Assembly (NCBI GenBank): GCA_001600695.1
Contig: BCKQ01000002.1
Span: 124,001-188,000 of the forward strand
Reading direction: 5' to 3'
From: Ascoidea asiatica
Taxonomy: Eukaryota > Ascomycota > Saccharomycetes > Ascoideales > Ascoideaceae
Length of the DNA: 64,000 bases
A program made the position numbers and the translations under genes. Each line of letters begins with the position of its first letter. The stretch's first letter is position 1. The notes beneath the pieces are model-generated. The model did no database searches, was not told the origin of the DNA, and saw only the letters and a list, made by a program, of their open reading frames with translations. Positions 45,774 through 56,589 of the stretch are shown piece by piece.

Positions 45774-46568
45774 TTATTTAAACATAAAAGAATCATCCAT
45801 ATATCTACCATTATCAATACCCGATTGTTTCTCTATAATTCCCCAAATTCGATCCATTTTAATTCCACCTATATCATCAACAACATAAAAATATCTTTTA
45901 ATTCCAGTTTCTTCATCCTTATACTCCCAATTTATCCAACCTTGTTTTTTATTAACAATTTTTAAACCTTTTAATCTAACTAAAATATTATAAGTAGATC
46001 TTCCTGTCCAGGAAATTTTTTCAACAATAAATGATTCATTATCAACTAGATCCTTATATAATTGCTTTTCTCCTTTACTTTTATCATATACACGAAAAAT
46101 TCTTGAAACATATGCAGAAGAGAAAAAATTGATAATTGGCGATGGCAATAATGAAATGAAAAATGCTATAGTTGACAAATCTTGTGAAAAAAACATAGAA
46201 GAATCAATTAATGAAGATAAATATACTCCAACTATGGATATTGTTAGTGAAAATCTTTTACTTGCAGAAATATATCTAACTGCAGGTCCAACATATAATG
46301 GATAGTATCCAAGCCTATATTTAGAGTCAAGCTCTTTTTTATTGAAACCTTGCATTGGTTTTACTTTTATAGCTTCATTACTTTTTTCATAAGCTGATGA
46401 TTGGGGAGAAGGATCAAAATCTTCATTTAAGATATTTGAAGTATCATTAGCTAATTTATATCGATTGACTGAAGAGTGAAAATATTGAATTATATTAACT
46501 TGAGGCTCTTTGAAAATTAAAGATGAAATCTTGAAGCTGGAAAATACTTTATTTCTAACTCTGAACAT
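45774..46568 (-). CDS. TMEM70/TMEM186/TMEM223-like mitochondrial membrane protein
   Basis: A 264-residue protein. The first 20 residues are basic and free of acidic residues, and the segment through about residue 36 looks like a mitochondrial presequence (FRVRNKVFSSFKISS, then FHSSVNRY). Two hydrophobic hairpin helices lie at about 107-124 and 131-150, preceded by GPAVRYISASKRFS and followed by SPIINFFSSAYVSRIFRVY. That arrangement is characteristic of the TMEM70/TMEM186/TMEM223 group, small inner-membrane proteins linked to assembly of respiratory complexes in animals. The C-terminal region (170-250) is soluble. No S. cerevisiae name can be given. It is convergent with MMS21 and divergent from the bromodomain gene. 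Confidence 0.6.
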   Translation of the reverse strand: MFRVRNKVFSSFKISSLIFKEPQVNIIQYFHSSVNRYKLANDTSNILNEDFDPSPQSSAYEKSNEAIKVKPMQGFNKKELDSKYRLGYYPLYVGPAVRYISASKRFSLTISIVGVYLSSLIDSSMFFSQDLSTIAFFISLLPSPIINFFSSAYVSRIFRVYDKSKGEKQLYKDLVDNESFIVEKISWTGRSTYNILVRLKGLKIVNKKQGWINWEYKDEETGIKRYFYVVDDIGGIKMDRIWGIIEKQSGIDNGRYMDDSFMFK

Positions 46569-47003
46569 TTTTTTAAAATAAAATCAAACGAAAGGGTCTT
46601 TTATAGAGTATAAGAAAAAAAATATCAAAAGAATAAATAATTAGTATCGTAAATATCATTAGATATAATAAATCTGTAGCGTAAATTCGTTACTGTAATA
46701 TTGATAGTGTAAGTCAAATTAAATTATTCACAAACCAAACTAATATATTGGCAGGAGCATTGATCATATTAGCATACTTAATTTTCCACTAACATACAGG
46801 GATTATTGAATAGTAATTTTGTAAATTTTCTTGACTTTGACCTTATTGTAAGGGTAACCGTGTGATTTATATCTCTAAAGCCGAATTTTATCTGTTTAAA
46901 AAAGGAGCTTTCAATAACCATAGTCTAAAATGGAATAATTTTTGAAAATCAGAACTTAATGGTTTTATCTTGATTAATAATTTATATTAAAGCTTGTATA
47001 AAA
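46569..47003. other. divergent promoter region
   Basis: AT-rich. No gene or recognisable element is seen. Confidence 0.5.
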
Positions 47004-50000
47004 ATGGACTTAAATACAAACCTTTATAGGTTTCTCGGCTCTCAGATTTTATTCACCGAACTATCAAAGCTAAAAAATTCTGCCGAAACTAATAATCGTA
47101 CTCAAAATAAATTAGCAATATCTTTGACTTTATCTAAAGTTGTGGATTTACTAATAAAGCATCCTTTAATAAGTGGGTTTATTGATCAGTTTTATATTGA
47201 AGATAGTGATAAAGCCAAAAATAGCCCAGAGCGTGAGTCCAAATATGGATTTGAATCAACTACCTCTCTAAACTCTTCAATACTAGATAAGGAACTATTA
47301 AGGTCTACACCCATTCTTATAAATCATTCTTACGTTCTTGATTATATCATCCAAAATTTTCAATCCATTTATCAAAAACAGATGAAAAGTCAAGATGATT
47401 CTCAGAAATTAAATTCAAATTATTCATCCAATCCTACTTCTAACTATAGTAGCATTGAACCCTCAAGTAATAATTATACTAATAATGAAAATAATGAAAA
47501 TAGCAACAACAGCAATAATAATAACAATAATAATGGTAATAGTAATATTAATAGTAATAATAATAACTATATTTCCATAAACAGTCGTGTGTCAAACTCT
47601 AATACTAAAAGTAATTTAATTGCAAATTCACATATTCCTATTAATATTGTTAATGATAATACTTCTATTAAAAGAAATGATGAGATTAGTAAAATTGATA
47701 GTTCAAGTTCACAAGCCAGGAAAAGTCTAGAGGAAAAATCGAAAAGTTGTAGTCAAACCATGAATAATAACTCATCGTATGAATCCTCTCGATATCAGTT
47801 ATTTGATATCAAGAAAGATTCAAAAAGTCCAGAAAATGTTTTAATTACATTAATTGATCCTATAGAACCAAAACTAAATTTTTTAAGAAATCTTTCTTTT
47901 CATTGTAATAATTTAATCAAAAAAATATTAATAAAAGAAATAAGTAATCTCGAGGTTAAATATCAGAGGTACGAAACAGAAATAAGTGAACTAAGCAACG
48001 GCAAGTTCGAAAACTCTCTTATAATCAAGGAAGACAATGAATTCAAATTAATCAGGGAAATTCATGAAGAAGCAAAGTTTAAGGTAAAAAAGGAAGAGGA
48101 AAGGTTACAAAATGAATCCATTAAGTTTAAAAAATTAGAAAAACAAGTATTTTCAAAGAAAAAGGAATTATCTGAGGTATCATCAAACAAAAAGGAATTA
48201 TCTGATACACAAAACCCAAGGCAAGCAAAGGTCGAAGTCCTTTCATCTAAAGCCGTTGCTCTCAAAAAGCCTAGTAAGATTGAAACCATTCTGAATTTTC
48301 CATCTGAAAATAATAAAACAGCATCTGAACATAAAGATCCGAAATCAAATTCATTGCTAACACAGCCAAGTTCTGATTCTCATTTTACCCATGCACCTAA
48401 AATTAATCAGAATATAAAAATTTTCAATACTTTAAAGAATGCCATTGGTAATATCAGCTCAAAATTCAACTCTTCGGCCAGTGGAGGTCATAAATTGAAC
48501 ATACCCCTAATAAATACCAAATCTAAGCTTGAGTCGGACGACAATCATAAATTCAGAGAAGAAACACTTGGAAGTCTTATTGAACGCCGCAGTTTAACTG
48601 AAGGCGAAAAGAAAGATTCTAGTTTTCTGGATTCAGATTCAACTCAAAAAAGCTTAGATAAATATTCGATTTTAAACGCTGTTGCAAATTCTAATAATCC
48701 ACTTATAAAAAGTGTCGAAATGGATGCTTCAAATAAGAAAAAACAAAGCATTTCAGCGGAACCTAAAAGAGCAATGTCCCAAGCCCAAAAAGAAAATAGT
48801 GCAATAATTCCAAATGAACTTCTTTTAAAGAATGAAGGTTCGGTTCTCAAGAATGGCCTCAAAAATAATGATCCAAAAATAATTGATGACAACCCTAAAA
48901 AGACAGAAAGTCCAATTGATTGCAAAATATTGAAAACAAAAGTTGTTTCAAACGAAACGTCCTCGGACTCAAAAATACTGTCAAAGTTATCCACTGTTTC
49001 AAATATCAAGACAAAAGCTAAAAAAGAAGCAAAGCCAATCTTAAGCCCGCAAAGTTTTTCTAAATATGAGGCATCTCCTGAAGATATCCCCAAAATTGAT
49101 GGTGCCATAGATGTTAACCAGTCAATCAATATTAAAACTGTAACTATTCCATTCTTATTAGAAAGCTCAAATACCAAATCAGAGCTTACAAAGGAAACCG
49201 AGCCTATAATTAAGAATAGCGATAATCCAGCTTCAAAAAAACAAATTGAAAGCGAATCCAAAATTCGTACCAACGATATTGTTAATCCAAAACCTAATTT
49301 GAATTTTGGTGACGAATCTAATATTGAGAATTCAAGTTCAAAAACACAATTTTTGCCTCTAAATTCATCTCAGATTGCAAGCGAAGAAAACTTAAGTCAT
49401 AAGGAAGCTAGCCAAATAAGTGAACCTAAAAGGGATTCAATAAAAAAAAAAGAATTAACCCAAATGTCAGCTGAGCAAAACTTTGAAAGTCCTCTTTTAC
49501 TGAATTCAACTAAGCCAGAGCTGACCAATGAAAAAGAAGAGCCTTTGACCAAAGATAACACTGAAGCTAAAATCATAGAACCAAAACCTGTTGATGTAGT
49601 CGAAATCAAAATAAGTGATATAACTTTTCCTGTAGGAAACATAGTGGAAGAAAATCTAAAAGAAAAAAATGTTAACGACAAAAGTTCTACCTCAATAGAG
49701 GTTCAACCTAAAACTAATGTGTTGGATGTAAAAGCAGAAAATACTATCCTTCAAATCGAACAAGAGAACGCAGAACATTTAATAACAGAAACAACTAGTT
49801 TGAAAGAAGAAAAGGTCACCGCGGAAGTAGCTGAAAAAATAGAAGCACCAAACTCTGAAATAGAAGCTATAAAACCTACGGAAATTCGGAAAAGTGCTCG
49901 TTTGCAAAACAAAAATTTAAATCATGAAAAAGAGGATAATGAAAATAACGAAGAAGTGATTACAGAGATTACTAAGAAAGAAAGCATAGAGAAAGATAAA

Positions 50001-50837
50001 AAAGGGAACCTTGAAAAAACTATACCTGAGCTCAAGACCAAGAAATTTGAGGAAGGTATTGCTAATAAATCAGAATTAATGGAACATCCTAAACACAATG
50101 ATAAATCAATGGGGCAAACTTTGAAGGATGAAAGTCAGAGTAAAGAAGTTAAAAAAGAATTAAAGAAGGAAACTAAAAAACCTGAAGAAGAACTGAAACA
50201 CAATGATATTAAAAAGGGGATTGAGACCACCAAACGAAAACTAAGGTCATATACAAAAGATGACGATGAAAGCATCAATAATCATAGAAAGAAAAATCAT
50301 AAAATTGAAAAAGAAAAACCAGAACTGGAGGAAAAGCACCCTGTAAAAGAGAAGGAAAAAGAAACTAAGTCTGTGAACTCTACAGGCAAAAATGCCAAAA
50401 AAAGAAAACGCTCGAATTCTCCTTTATCTTCTATTAATAAGCGCCGTCAAAATCAAGACGCTGGGAAAAAACACTCCGGATATGCGTCTAGTCCTCAGCA
50501 TAAAAAATTTATCACGGTTGCAAACTCATTAATTTCGAATATCTCATCAATGAAATTCTCCTCACCATTTTTGCAACCTGTTAATGCAAATGACGCACCT
50601 AATTATTATTCATTAATATATCAGCCAAGAGATTTGAAAACCATAAAGCAAATGATCAAGGATGCTAGAATCACTAACTCTACCGAATTAGAAAAAGAGC
50701 TCATATTAATGTTTTCTAATGCCATTATGTATAATAAAACAAATAGTGATGTTTTTTTATGGGCGAAGGAAATGGAGCAAGAAGTTGGTGTTTTATTAAA
50801 TTTGTTCAAGGAGGCAGAGAGAGATGCTAAACTCTAA
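47004..50837 (+). CDS. BRD8/Bdc1-like protein with C-terminal bromodomain
   Basis: A 1277-residue protein with a short conserved-looking N-terminus (YRFLGSQILFTELSKLKN and LTLSKVVDLLIKHPL), an Asn-rich segment, a coiled coil at about 315-390, a very long Ser/Lys/Glu-rich linker and one bromodomain at the extreme C-terminus (about 1165-1270). In it, SSPFLQPVNANDAPNYYSLI, YQPRDLKTIKQMIKDARI and NAIMYNKTNSDVF are clear; N1244 is the acetyl-lysine-binding Asn. A single C-terminal bromodomain with PRDLKTIK and a long disordered body is the layout of human BRD8 and S. pombe Bdc1, subunits of the NuA4/TIP60 histone acetyltransferase. S. cerevisiae Bdf1/Bdf2 have two bromodomains and differ. The NuA4 role is inferred. 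Confidence 0.72.
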   Translation: MDLNTNLYRFLGSQILFTELSKLKNSAETNNRTQNKLAISLTLSKVVDLLIKHPLISGFIDQFYIEDSDKAKNSPERESKYGFESTTSLNSSILDKELLRSTPILINHSYVLDYIIQNFQSIYQKQMKSQDDSQKLNSNYSSNPTSNYSSIEPSSNNYTNNENNENSNNSNNNNNNNGNSNINSNNNNYISINSRVSNSNTKSNLIANSHIPINIVNDNTSIKRNDEISKIDSSSSQARKSLEEKSKSCSQTMNNNSSYESSRYQLFDIKKDSKSPENVLITLIDPIEPKLNFLRNLSFHCNNLIKKILIKEISNLEVKYQRYETEISELSNGKFENSLIIKEDNEFKLIREIHEEAKFKVKKEEERLQNESIKFKKLEKQVFSKKKELSEVSSNKKELSDTQNPRQAKVEVLSSKAVALKKPSKIETILNFPSENNKTASEHKDPKSNSLLTQPSSDSHFTHAPKINQNIKIFNTLKNAIGNISSKFNSSASGGHKLNIPLINTKSKLESDDNHKFREETLGSLIERRSLTEGEKKDSSFLDSDSTQKSLDKYSILNAVANSNNPLIKSVEMDASNKKKQSISAEPKRAMSQAQKENSAIIPNELLLKNEGSVLKNGLKNNDPKIIDDNPKKTESPIDCKILKTKVVSNETSSDSKILSKLSTVSNIKTKAKKEAKPILSPQSFSKYEASPEDIPKIDGAIDVNQSINIKTVTIPFLLESSNTKSELTKETEPIIKNSDNPASKKQIESESKIRTNDIVNPKPNLNFGDESNIENSSSKTQFLPLNSSQIASEENLSHKEASQISEPKRDSIKKKELTQMSAEQNFESPLLLNSTKPELTNEKEEPLTKDNTEAKIIEPKPVDVVEIKISDITFPVGNIVEENLKEKNVNDKSSTSIEVQPKTNVLDVKAENTILQIEQENAEHLITETTSLKEEKVTAEVAEKIEAPNSEIEAIKPTEIRKSARLQNKNLNHEKEDNENNEEVITEITKKESIEKDKKGNLEKTIPELKTKKFEEGIANKSELMEHPKHNDKSMGQTLKDESQSKEVKKELKKETKKPEEELKHNDIKKGIETTKRKLRSYTKDDDESINNHRKKNHKIEKEKPELEEKHPVKEKEKETKSVNSTGKNAKKRKRSNSPLSSINKRRQNQDAGKKHSGYASSPQHKKFITVANSLISNISSMKFSSPFLQPVNANDAPNYYSLIYQPRDLKTIKQMIKDARITNSTELEKELILMFSNAIMYNKTNSDVFLWAKEMEQEVGVLLNLFKEAERDAKL

Positions 50838-51674
50838 ATTGAATTGCACTATATCTTCCAAGATTTTATTTTTATTTTTCTCTACTCTATTTATCAAAAA
50901 TGGAAAGACTAAGAGAAATCCATAACAGTATTTTTCAAGACCTCTATTTGCATTGAAAGTCTAATCCAGTGTAATAGGTGATAATAGTCATATTTTATGA
51001 ATAGGGAATATAAGTTCTAAAAAATAAAAAAGGTAAGTATCTTCATTTAGTATTTGATATAAATAACCTTTTTCCTATTAGGTTTTCATTACTCTTTAGT
51101 GAAGGCTTTTGGAGTCCGTTAACTGAGGAAAAAAAATATAAAAATTATTAGTCATTTTTTTATCAGTGGTTGCTGTCTAAACAAAAGAAATAGAGAGTTG
51201 TATGTGTGATGAGCTTCAAGTCGAAAATAAAAAGAAGTTCACTTTTGTTTTTGTAAGGAGCATTAATGTGTATTTTTAGCAAATTTTTTTAAATAACTAT
51301 TCTACATTTTTACAGTTCACAACTTATTTTTATTCAGTAATTTTTTCTTGATCCTTGTCCATAGCACTTCATTTATAAAAATAGTATTATGGCTTGAAAT
51401 TATCTTCATAAATTTTAAAAAAGACAATTTTTCAACTGAAGTTTCAATAATCAATTCATTCTATAAACCTTAATAAGGTTATTCACTTGAAAAATATATG
51501 ATTTAAAAAAGATATAATAGAGAATTTCTAAATATAATCAATACAGCATTGATCAATAATTCTCGAAAAAATCACTGAGTGAAAAAAGCTAAATAAATTT
51601 TCAAAAAGACTTTGAGATTGAAAATTTTTATTTTTTGTTTTTATCCACAAATATCATTATTTAGAAAATCCGAG
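50838..51674. other. 837-base convergent intergenic region
   Basis: No gene is seen; longest frames are short. A GTAAGT/TATTAG pair at about 51032-51080 resembles an intron, but no coding frame uses it. Confidence 0.45.
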
Positions 51675-54287
51675 TTAGCATATGGAGTCCTTGTTGGAAG
51701 TAGATAATTTCTTATGAGTGATATCAGGTCTAATAACAGTAATCTTATTTGAGGATGCATATTTTTCGGATGTAGTTTCTTCCAATATTATTCTTGATAC
51801 TTTCGTAATATCATTTTCTCTGTGCAGGGCATTTGGATTTAAAGGGCCTAACTTCTGCGAAAATTTTTGCTGAAGTTTTATTGAATTAGGTGAGACTTTT
51901 TCAAATGGTTCAATTCGTGAGTTATTTGCATTTATGAAAGTGTATTCCCCTTCATCATTTGAATCTTGTATATTATTAGTAATAAAAACTTGATTTAATA
52001 ATTCAATGAATGCAGAAAGTGGAAGGATACTTTTTTTAAAACAAAGATCTCTTAGAACATATCTTTCCTTTCCCTTATATTTATATCTAAAACAACTGCC
52101 AGCTCCAAGAGAGCTCAAAGCATATTTAAACAATTTTTGTGGCTTTGAAAAGCCTAAGTTTGATTCATTTTTCTGTTTATCACCATTTTCTAAGATTTTA
52201 TTGCATGCTTTATCATTTCGCAAAAAATCATCCTGGTAATACAATTTCCAAATGTCTTTTTGAAGAATTTCATGGTATGGTTTAGGTTGAATGATAAGCT
52301 TCAACCAAATAAATGTCAACTCCTTAACACATAAATTCCTCTTAAACTTTTCTTCTAATTTTTTTAGCTCTATAGTGTAAGACTTGGGAATTTGAAGACA
52401 ATCTTCAATCTTATTTGTGACTATATTAGCATCTTCTGAAGATTCCAATGGAAAAAATCCAGATGAAAGTTTAGAGTGAACAGGGAATATCTGCTTTTGA
52501 ATCTTATTTGTGCTTTTTTCCCTGTTTTTATCAATTTTGTTTTCGGTTAAATTTGCTTTGATTACCTCCCTGTTTTCTTGAATATTTTCACCAACAGTCT
52601 GTTGATTCGAAATTTTATATAATGGAACTCTTTTTCCAAATTTATCTATAGCCGGTTGTTTAACTTTAAAGCCCACTTGTTTTGGTTTTGTTATTTGTGG
52701 ACTAAACATTTTATCGAATATTGAGCCTTCCGAGAGACCACCAGAAATTCTTGAAGTGACTTTGGTAATATGATTAGACTTATTTTTCAAAGAGGAAGGA
52801 TTATCTTTCAGATTTGAAAAGGCTTTAGCTTTCGAAGTGAGCGGTGGTTGTATTGTTGAAGTTTTGTTTACTTTAACATCTAAAATAGAAGGTTTTACTA
52901 CGTTTTTTGTTTCCGATTTTTTATTATTGTTAAGTTGTTCCTTTTTATTAGCAGAAGTTAAAATCTTTTCCGATGAACTAATAATATTATTTTTTGAAAT
53001 AGATTCTCCTTTGGGAATTTTTGTAATAGGTTTTGAAGATTTGTTTTTCTGGTTAATCTTGTTGTTAAGAGTAATTGTAGAGGCCTTCGAATTTCTGGGA
53101 GACTTTTGAATAATTGGATCAGAATCAATTTCGGTTAGAGAATTTTTTTTTGACTTTTGAATACTTTTTTTATTTCTGGAATTTTTATGGTATTCACGTT
53201 TATGAGAACCTTTAGAACTATGTTTGGAATCTTTTTTATCGTCATCGCTAATATAAATTATATCTGAATTAAGCGGTATGACTTCAATTTTCCGAGTTAT
53301 TTTCTTCGAGATTGAACTTCCATCATAAGAGGTATCTAACCTTTTCCTTTTTCTATTTTTTTTATCTTTTGTAAAAAGTTTATTGTCAGAATATGATGTG
53401 GTTTTTACGTGAGATTTCAATAAGCCACTATTTGATTTTGAGAAGGATTTTGAAATATCTGAACTTTCATATATTTCAGATGGAATTTCAGAAGGTACTC
53501 TTGAAGAAACTGGCTTTTTGGAACATTGATTAGAAAGTTCTTTAGATTGGAAAATAGTAGTATTATTTGTTCTATTCAAGTTTCTTAGAGTATTTAAAGT
53601 ATTCGAACTATTTATGATATTCATACTATCTAGATTATTTGAATTATTTGAAAAATTTGAGTTCTCTATACTATTTGAATCATCATGAATATCTACATTA
53701 TCCAGATTACTTATATTTATGTTCTTTGAGTTATTTGAATTGCTTGAACCGCTTTCCTTATGTGTTTTATTAGAATTATTCCAGTTATGTGAATTATCTG
53801 AATTATCTGAATTGGTTAAATTATCCAAGTTACTTAAATTATCAGAAATGTCAGAATCATCTGAGATAATTGAAATACTTGAATTACTTAAGTTAGTCAA
53901 ATTATTCGGATTGATTGGATTGAAAGACTTATACTTCTTTTTTAGGGAACCAAACTGAAACTGAAATTGTTTTGAACTATCAGTAGAAAGTTTAGTTTTA
54001 CAAATTTTTGAATTTTTAGCATGAATATATGAGTTAAGAATAACAAAGCAAGCATCTAGTTCTTGTTTATATGATTCAAGGACATAATCTCTTTTTTGAA
54101 TTTCTGAATTAAAGTATAGTTCTAAAAAATCAATCAAACATTTAAATCTTTTTCTAGCAACCTTATTTGGAGAACATTGAATAAATAATCTTTCTAAAAG
54201 TGCCAATTTTAAAGAAATTTCTTCAGATGAATTAAGTGGAAAAAGCGATCCAATATTGAAATCATTTTGTTGTTGAGTATTATTCAT
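51675..54287 (-). CDS. unrecognised nuclear-looking protein with SUMO-interaction-like motifs
   Basis: An 870-residue protein I cannot assign. Two ordered parts flank a disordered middle: residues 20-95 (LKLALLERLFIQCSPNKVARKRFKCLIDFLELYF) look like a helical N-terminal domain, and 630-790 contain ELTFIWLKLIIQPKPYHEI, FKYALSSLGAGSCFRYKYKG and VLRDLCFKKSILPLSAFIEL. The middle is Asn/Ser/Lys-rich. Two hydrophobic-plus-acidic motifs, SISIISDDSDIS (138-149) and IIYISDDD (343-350), fit SUMO-interaction motifs, and KKNRKRKRL (309-317) fits a nuclear localisation signal. A chromatin or repair role is therefore conceivable but unproven. The frame is unbroken and codon use matches its neighbours, so it is very likely a real gene. 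Confidence 0.85.
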   Translation of the reverse strand: MNNTQQQNDFNIGSLFPLNSSEEISLKLALLERLFIQCSPNKVARKRFKCLIDFLELYFNSEIQKRDYVLESYKQELDACFVILNSYIHAKNSKICKTKLSTDSSKQFQFQFGSLKKKYKSFNPINPNNLTNLSNSSISIISDDSDISDNLSNLDNLTNSDNSDNSHNWNNSNKTHKESGSSNSNNSKNINISNLDNVDIHDDSNSIENSNFSNNSNNLDSMNIINSSNTLNTLRNLNRTNNTTIFQSKELSNQCSKKPVSSRVPSEIPSEIYESSDISKSFSKSNSGLLKSHVKTTSYSDNKLFTKDKKNRKRKRLDTSYDGSSISKKITRKIEVIPLNSDIIYISDDDKKDSKHSSKGSHKREYHKNSRNKKSIQKSKKNSLTEIDSDPIIQKSPRNSKASTITLNNKINQKNKSSKPITKIPKGESISKNNIISSSEKILTSANKKEQLNNNKKSETKNVVKPSILDVKVNKTSTIQPPLTSKAKAFSNLKDNPSSLKNKSNHITKVTSRISGGLSEGSIFDKMFSPQITKPKQVGFKVKQPAIDKFGKRVPLYKISNQQTVGENIQENREVIKANLTENKIDKNREKSTNKIQKQIFPVHSKLSSGFFPLESSEDANIVTNKIEDCLQIPKSYTIELKKLEEKFKRNLCVKELTFIWLKLIIQPKPYHEILQKDIWKLYYQDDFLRNDKACNKILENGDKQKNESNLGFSKPQKLFKYALSSLGAGSCFRYKYKGKERYVLRDLCFKKSILPLSAFIELLNQVFITNNIQDSNDEGEYTFINANNSRIEPFEKVSPNSIKLQQKFSQKLGPLNPNALHRENDITKVSRIILEETTSEKYASSNKITVIRPDITHKKLSTSNKDSIC

Positions 54288-55380
54288 TGTTCAAGCTTTG
54301 AGTATTATGTGAACTTTATCAGCTAGATTGAAATATCTAAATGATTGGTATTAAAAGAAGAGCAAAAGAAAAGAAAATTGGAATTGTTGAAGTAATAATA
54401 ATAGTAACTTTATACCAACCTAGTTGAAGTTAATATCTGGTTCTAAAACATTCGCTTATAAATACTGCTTTAAACGGTAACTTTGAATTGGTATTAAAAC
54501 CTGGTTGTTTCGGTCCTTACAACCAAAATATTCAGACATGTAATTAAGTTTCCGGATGGAACAGAGCTGTAACTGGAATTGTAGTTATTAATATACCCTT
54601 ACAACTGGGATATTATGGAATAATAATTAGAAATAAAGCTAAAGTATGCCAGTGACATGTGACCTTTTAGTTACTAAGTTGCAGTTCCGAAGTTTGTTCC
54701 ATTCATTCCAAAGCGAGAAAAATGTGGAAAAGATAAAAAAGATAAAAAAGATAAATTCAACTCTTTCTGGGTTTGAAAATCCTAATTTTCAATTTCAGAA
54801 AAAGGTTAACTTGAGTTTTAATTATTGTTTTCTTGAAGTTCAGAGCTATTACAATACTCAAAATGTTCTACTAAGGTATTTTAAAAAGGTATAAGAACTT
54901 ATTTAAATATAATTGAACAATAATGCGGTTTTTTTCTGTATCAATATTTGTCAGAAAAAAGATATAATTTTTTTTGTAAAATTCAGAGAAGATAAAATGA
55001 GGTTTATGTCTTTGAAGAAGATTCTTAGAAACAAGTTGTAACTTTTAGTTTGAATGATGTTCTCGAATCAGTTAAAGAAATCTTTTTGAATTTATAATAA
55101 GAAAATTTTTGAAATCTATAGAAAAGAGAAACTTGTAAAGAACCTACAGTATATAAGGTGTGTAACCCAAATCGAGCTTAAAATAAGTTAATAAATCCTT
55201 TAGGTATAATTAAAATAAAAGCCAAATTTAAAAGAACTAAGTAGAAATCAAATTATTAAAGTAAGTTTATTGATGATGATAAATAATCATAATTACATAT
55301 GTTCTGTATGTTGAATTGGAAATTCATTTATCAGTCAAATTTGTTCATGATTACTTAGTGATATTGATACTGTTTCATTG

Positions 55381-55401
55381 AAAAAAAAAAAAAAAAAAAA
55401 A
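55381..55401 (+). repeat. poly(A) run of 21
   Basis: Uninterrupted homopolymer in intergenic DNA. Confidence 0.95.
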
Positions 55402-55479
55402 CATTCAGGATGAGCAACATTCTATATAAGGAATATATCAATTAAAAATGATTATCAATATATAGTATAAATAGTATTA

Positions 55480-55513
55480 TATGATTAAAATATGATTAAA
55501 GTATGATTAAAGT
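55480..55513 (+). repeat. TATGATTAAA(A/G) tandem repeat
   Basis: Three near-identical 11-mers just downstream of the VPS74 stop codon. Confidence 0.7.
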
Positions 55514-55539
55514 ATAACAAATATATGACTTTTATTATA

Positions 55540-56589
55540 TTATAAAATTGAATCCATTCTAGAAAAAACACTTAATACAGCAGCTACCACTTCCATTTGA
55601 AGATCATTTTTTGGCACACTATTAATTTCTTTTTCAACTTCTTCAGCTAAATTTGTACCGATACCTAATTGAGATGGAGAATTTACAAAAGGATAATCGG
55701 CATATTCAGTTAAAAGTTCATCAGCTCTTGCAAAAGCTCTATCACGCTGATCATAACCAAGAGTAATAAGAACATTTTCTAAAACATTTGCAGCATATGC
55801 ACCACATATTAAAGAAATTGATCTTAAATATTTATAAGTTGTATTATCAGGAAATAAAGTTGAAGATGGTAAAGTTACAGTCCTTGAAACTAATAAAGAA
55901 ACTATTCTTCTTTTTATTTGATCTTTTGAATTTGCATCAGCAATTGGATGAGTTGCCATATCAAATAATAAAAAATTTTTTCTTTCAGTTCTTAAAACAC
56001 CTTTATCAACTAAACCTTTTGCTAATCTTTCTCTTACTTGTTTTAACTGATAATTAATTTTTAATAAATTCCAAGTTTCTCCACTTAATAAATCAATCCA
56101 ATTATTAACACTTAAATTTTCTGGATCATTTTTCATTAATTTTAAAGTTTCATCTAATAAAACTTCACCAGTTAATTTATCATCAATTACTTCAATTAGT
56201 CTTTCAGAAAGTTCAAATCTTCTTCTTGCAGGATCATTAACCATTGCAATTTTACCTCTAAAAGCTAATTCTAAAATTATACAACCACGTAAAGCATATG
56301 ATATACTATCATTCCAAAAAGATAAATAACCTTCTCTATCTTTTAAACCCATTAATAAAACTTCTTCCATTAAAGTTAAAACAGGAATTTTTTTATCAGT
56401 TGGATTATTTTGTTCTAAATCAGTAGGATCATAAGCAATTTTATGATTTGAATTATTTGTAGAATTTGAAGAAGGTGTTGGTTGTATAAAACTTGATCTT
56501 GGAGAAGTATTAAAAGTAGAAGCAGAAGAATGATCATTAACATTAGAAGAAGCTCTAACTCTACGACGTTGTAAATTACCAGATGACAT
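55540..56589 (-). CDS. VPS74: Vps74, GOLPH3-family PI4P effector
   Basis: Vps74 binds phosphatidylinositol 4-phosphate and COPI and retains glycosyltransferases in the Golgi. The 349-residue protein (S. cerevisiae 345) begins with the Arg cluster LQRRRVR used for COPI contact and then has the GPP34 fold: [39 protein letters not shown]92 and R101 correspond to the lipid-binding Trp and Arg (W88 and R97 in S. cerevisiae, same spacing). Further blocks are [29 protein letters not shown] and the C-terminal hydrophobic helices. Only the first 65 residues are low complexity. The start is the first ATG and matches the family. Confidence 0.96.
   Translation of the reverse strand: MSSGNLQRRRVRASSNVNDHSSASTFNTSPRSSFIQPTPSSNSTNNSNHKIAYDPTDLEQNNPTDKKIPVLTLMEEVLLMGLKDREGYLSFWNDSISYALRGCIILELAFRGKIAMVNDPARRRFELSERLIEVIDDKLTGEVLLDETLKLMKNDPENLSVNNWIDLLSGETWNLLKINYQLKQVRERLAKGLVDKGVLRTERKNFLLFDMATHPIADANSKDQIKRRIVSLLVSRTVTLPSSTLFPDNTTYKYLRSISLICGAYAANVLENVLITLGYDQRDRAFARADELLTEYADYPFVNSPSQLGIGTNLAEEVEKEINSVPKNDLQMEVVAAVLSVFSRMDSIL

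Larger units (their letters stand above)
54288..55539. other. 1.25 kb intergenic region
   Basis: Promoter of the unrecognised gene on one side and the VPS74 3-prime end on the other. It has an A21 run (55381-55401) and an ATGATTAAA-type tandem repeat (55480-55513). An 82-codon open frame at 54646-54894 is not recognisable. Confidence 0.45.

Noticed and set aside
48644-49273. 209-codon minus-strand frame inside the bromodomain gene
   Set aside because: Antisense shadow of a clearly coding Ser/Lys/Glu-rich region, without conserved motifs.
51020-51085. GTAAGT...TATTAG pair as an intron
   Set aside because: No branch site of the TACTAAC type and no open frame on either side.
54646-54894. 82-codon frame starting with ATG and ending near a GTATAAG that resembles a splice donor
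   Set aside because: No acceptor-linked second exon with coding character and no recognisable motif.
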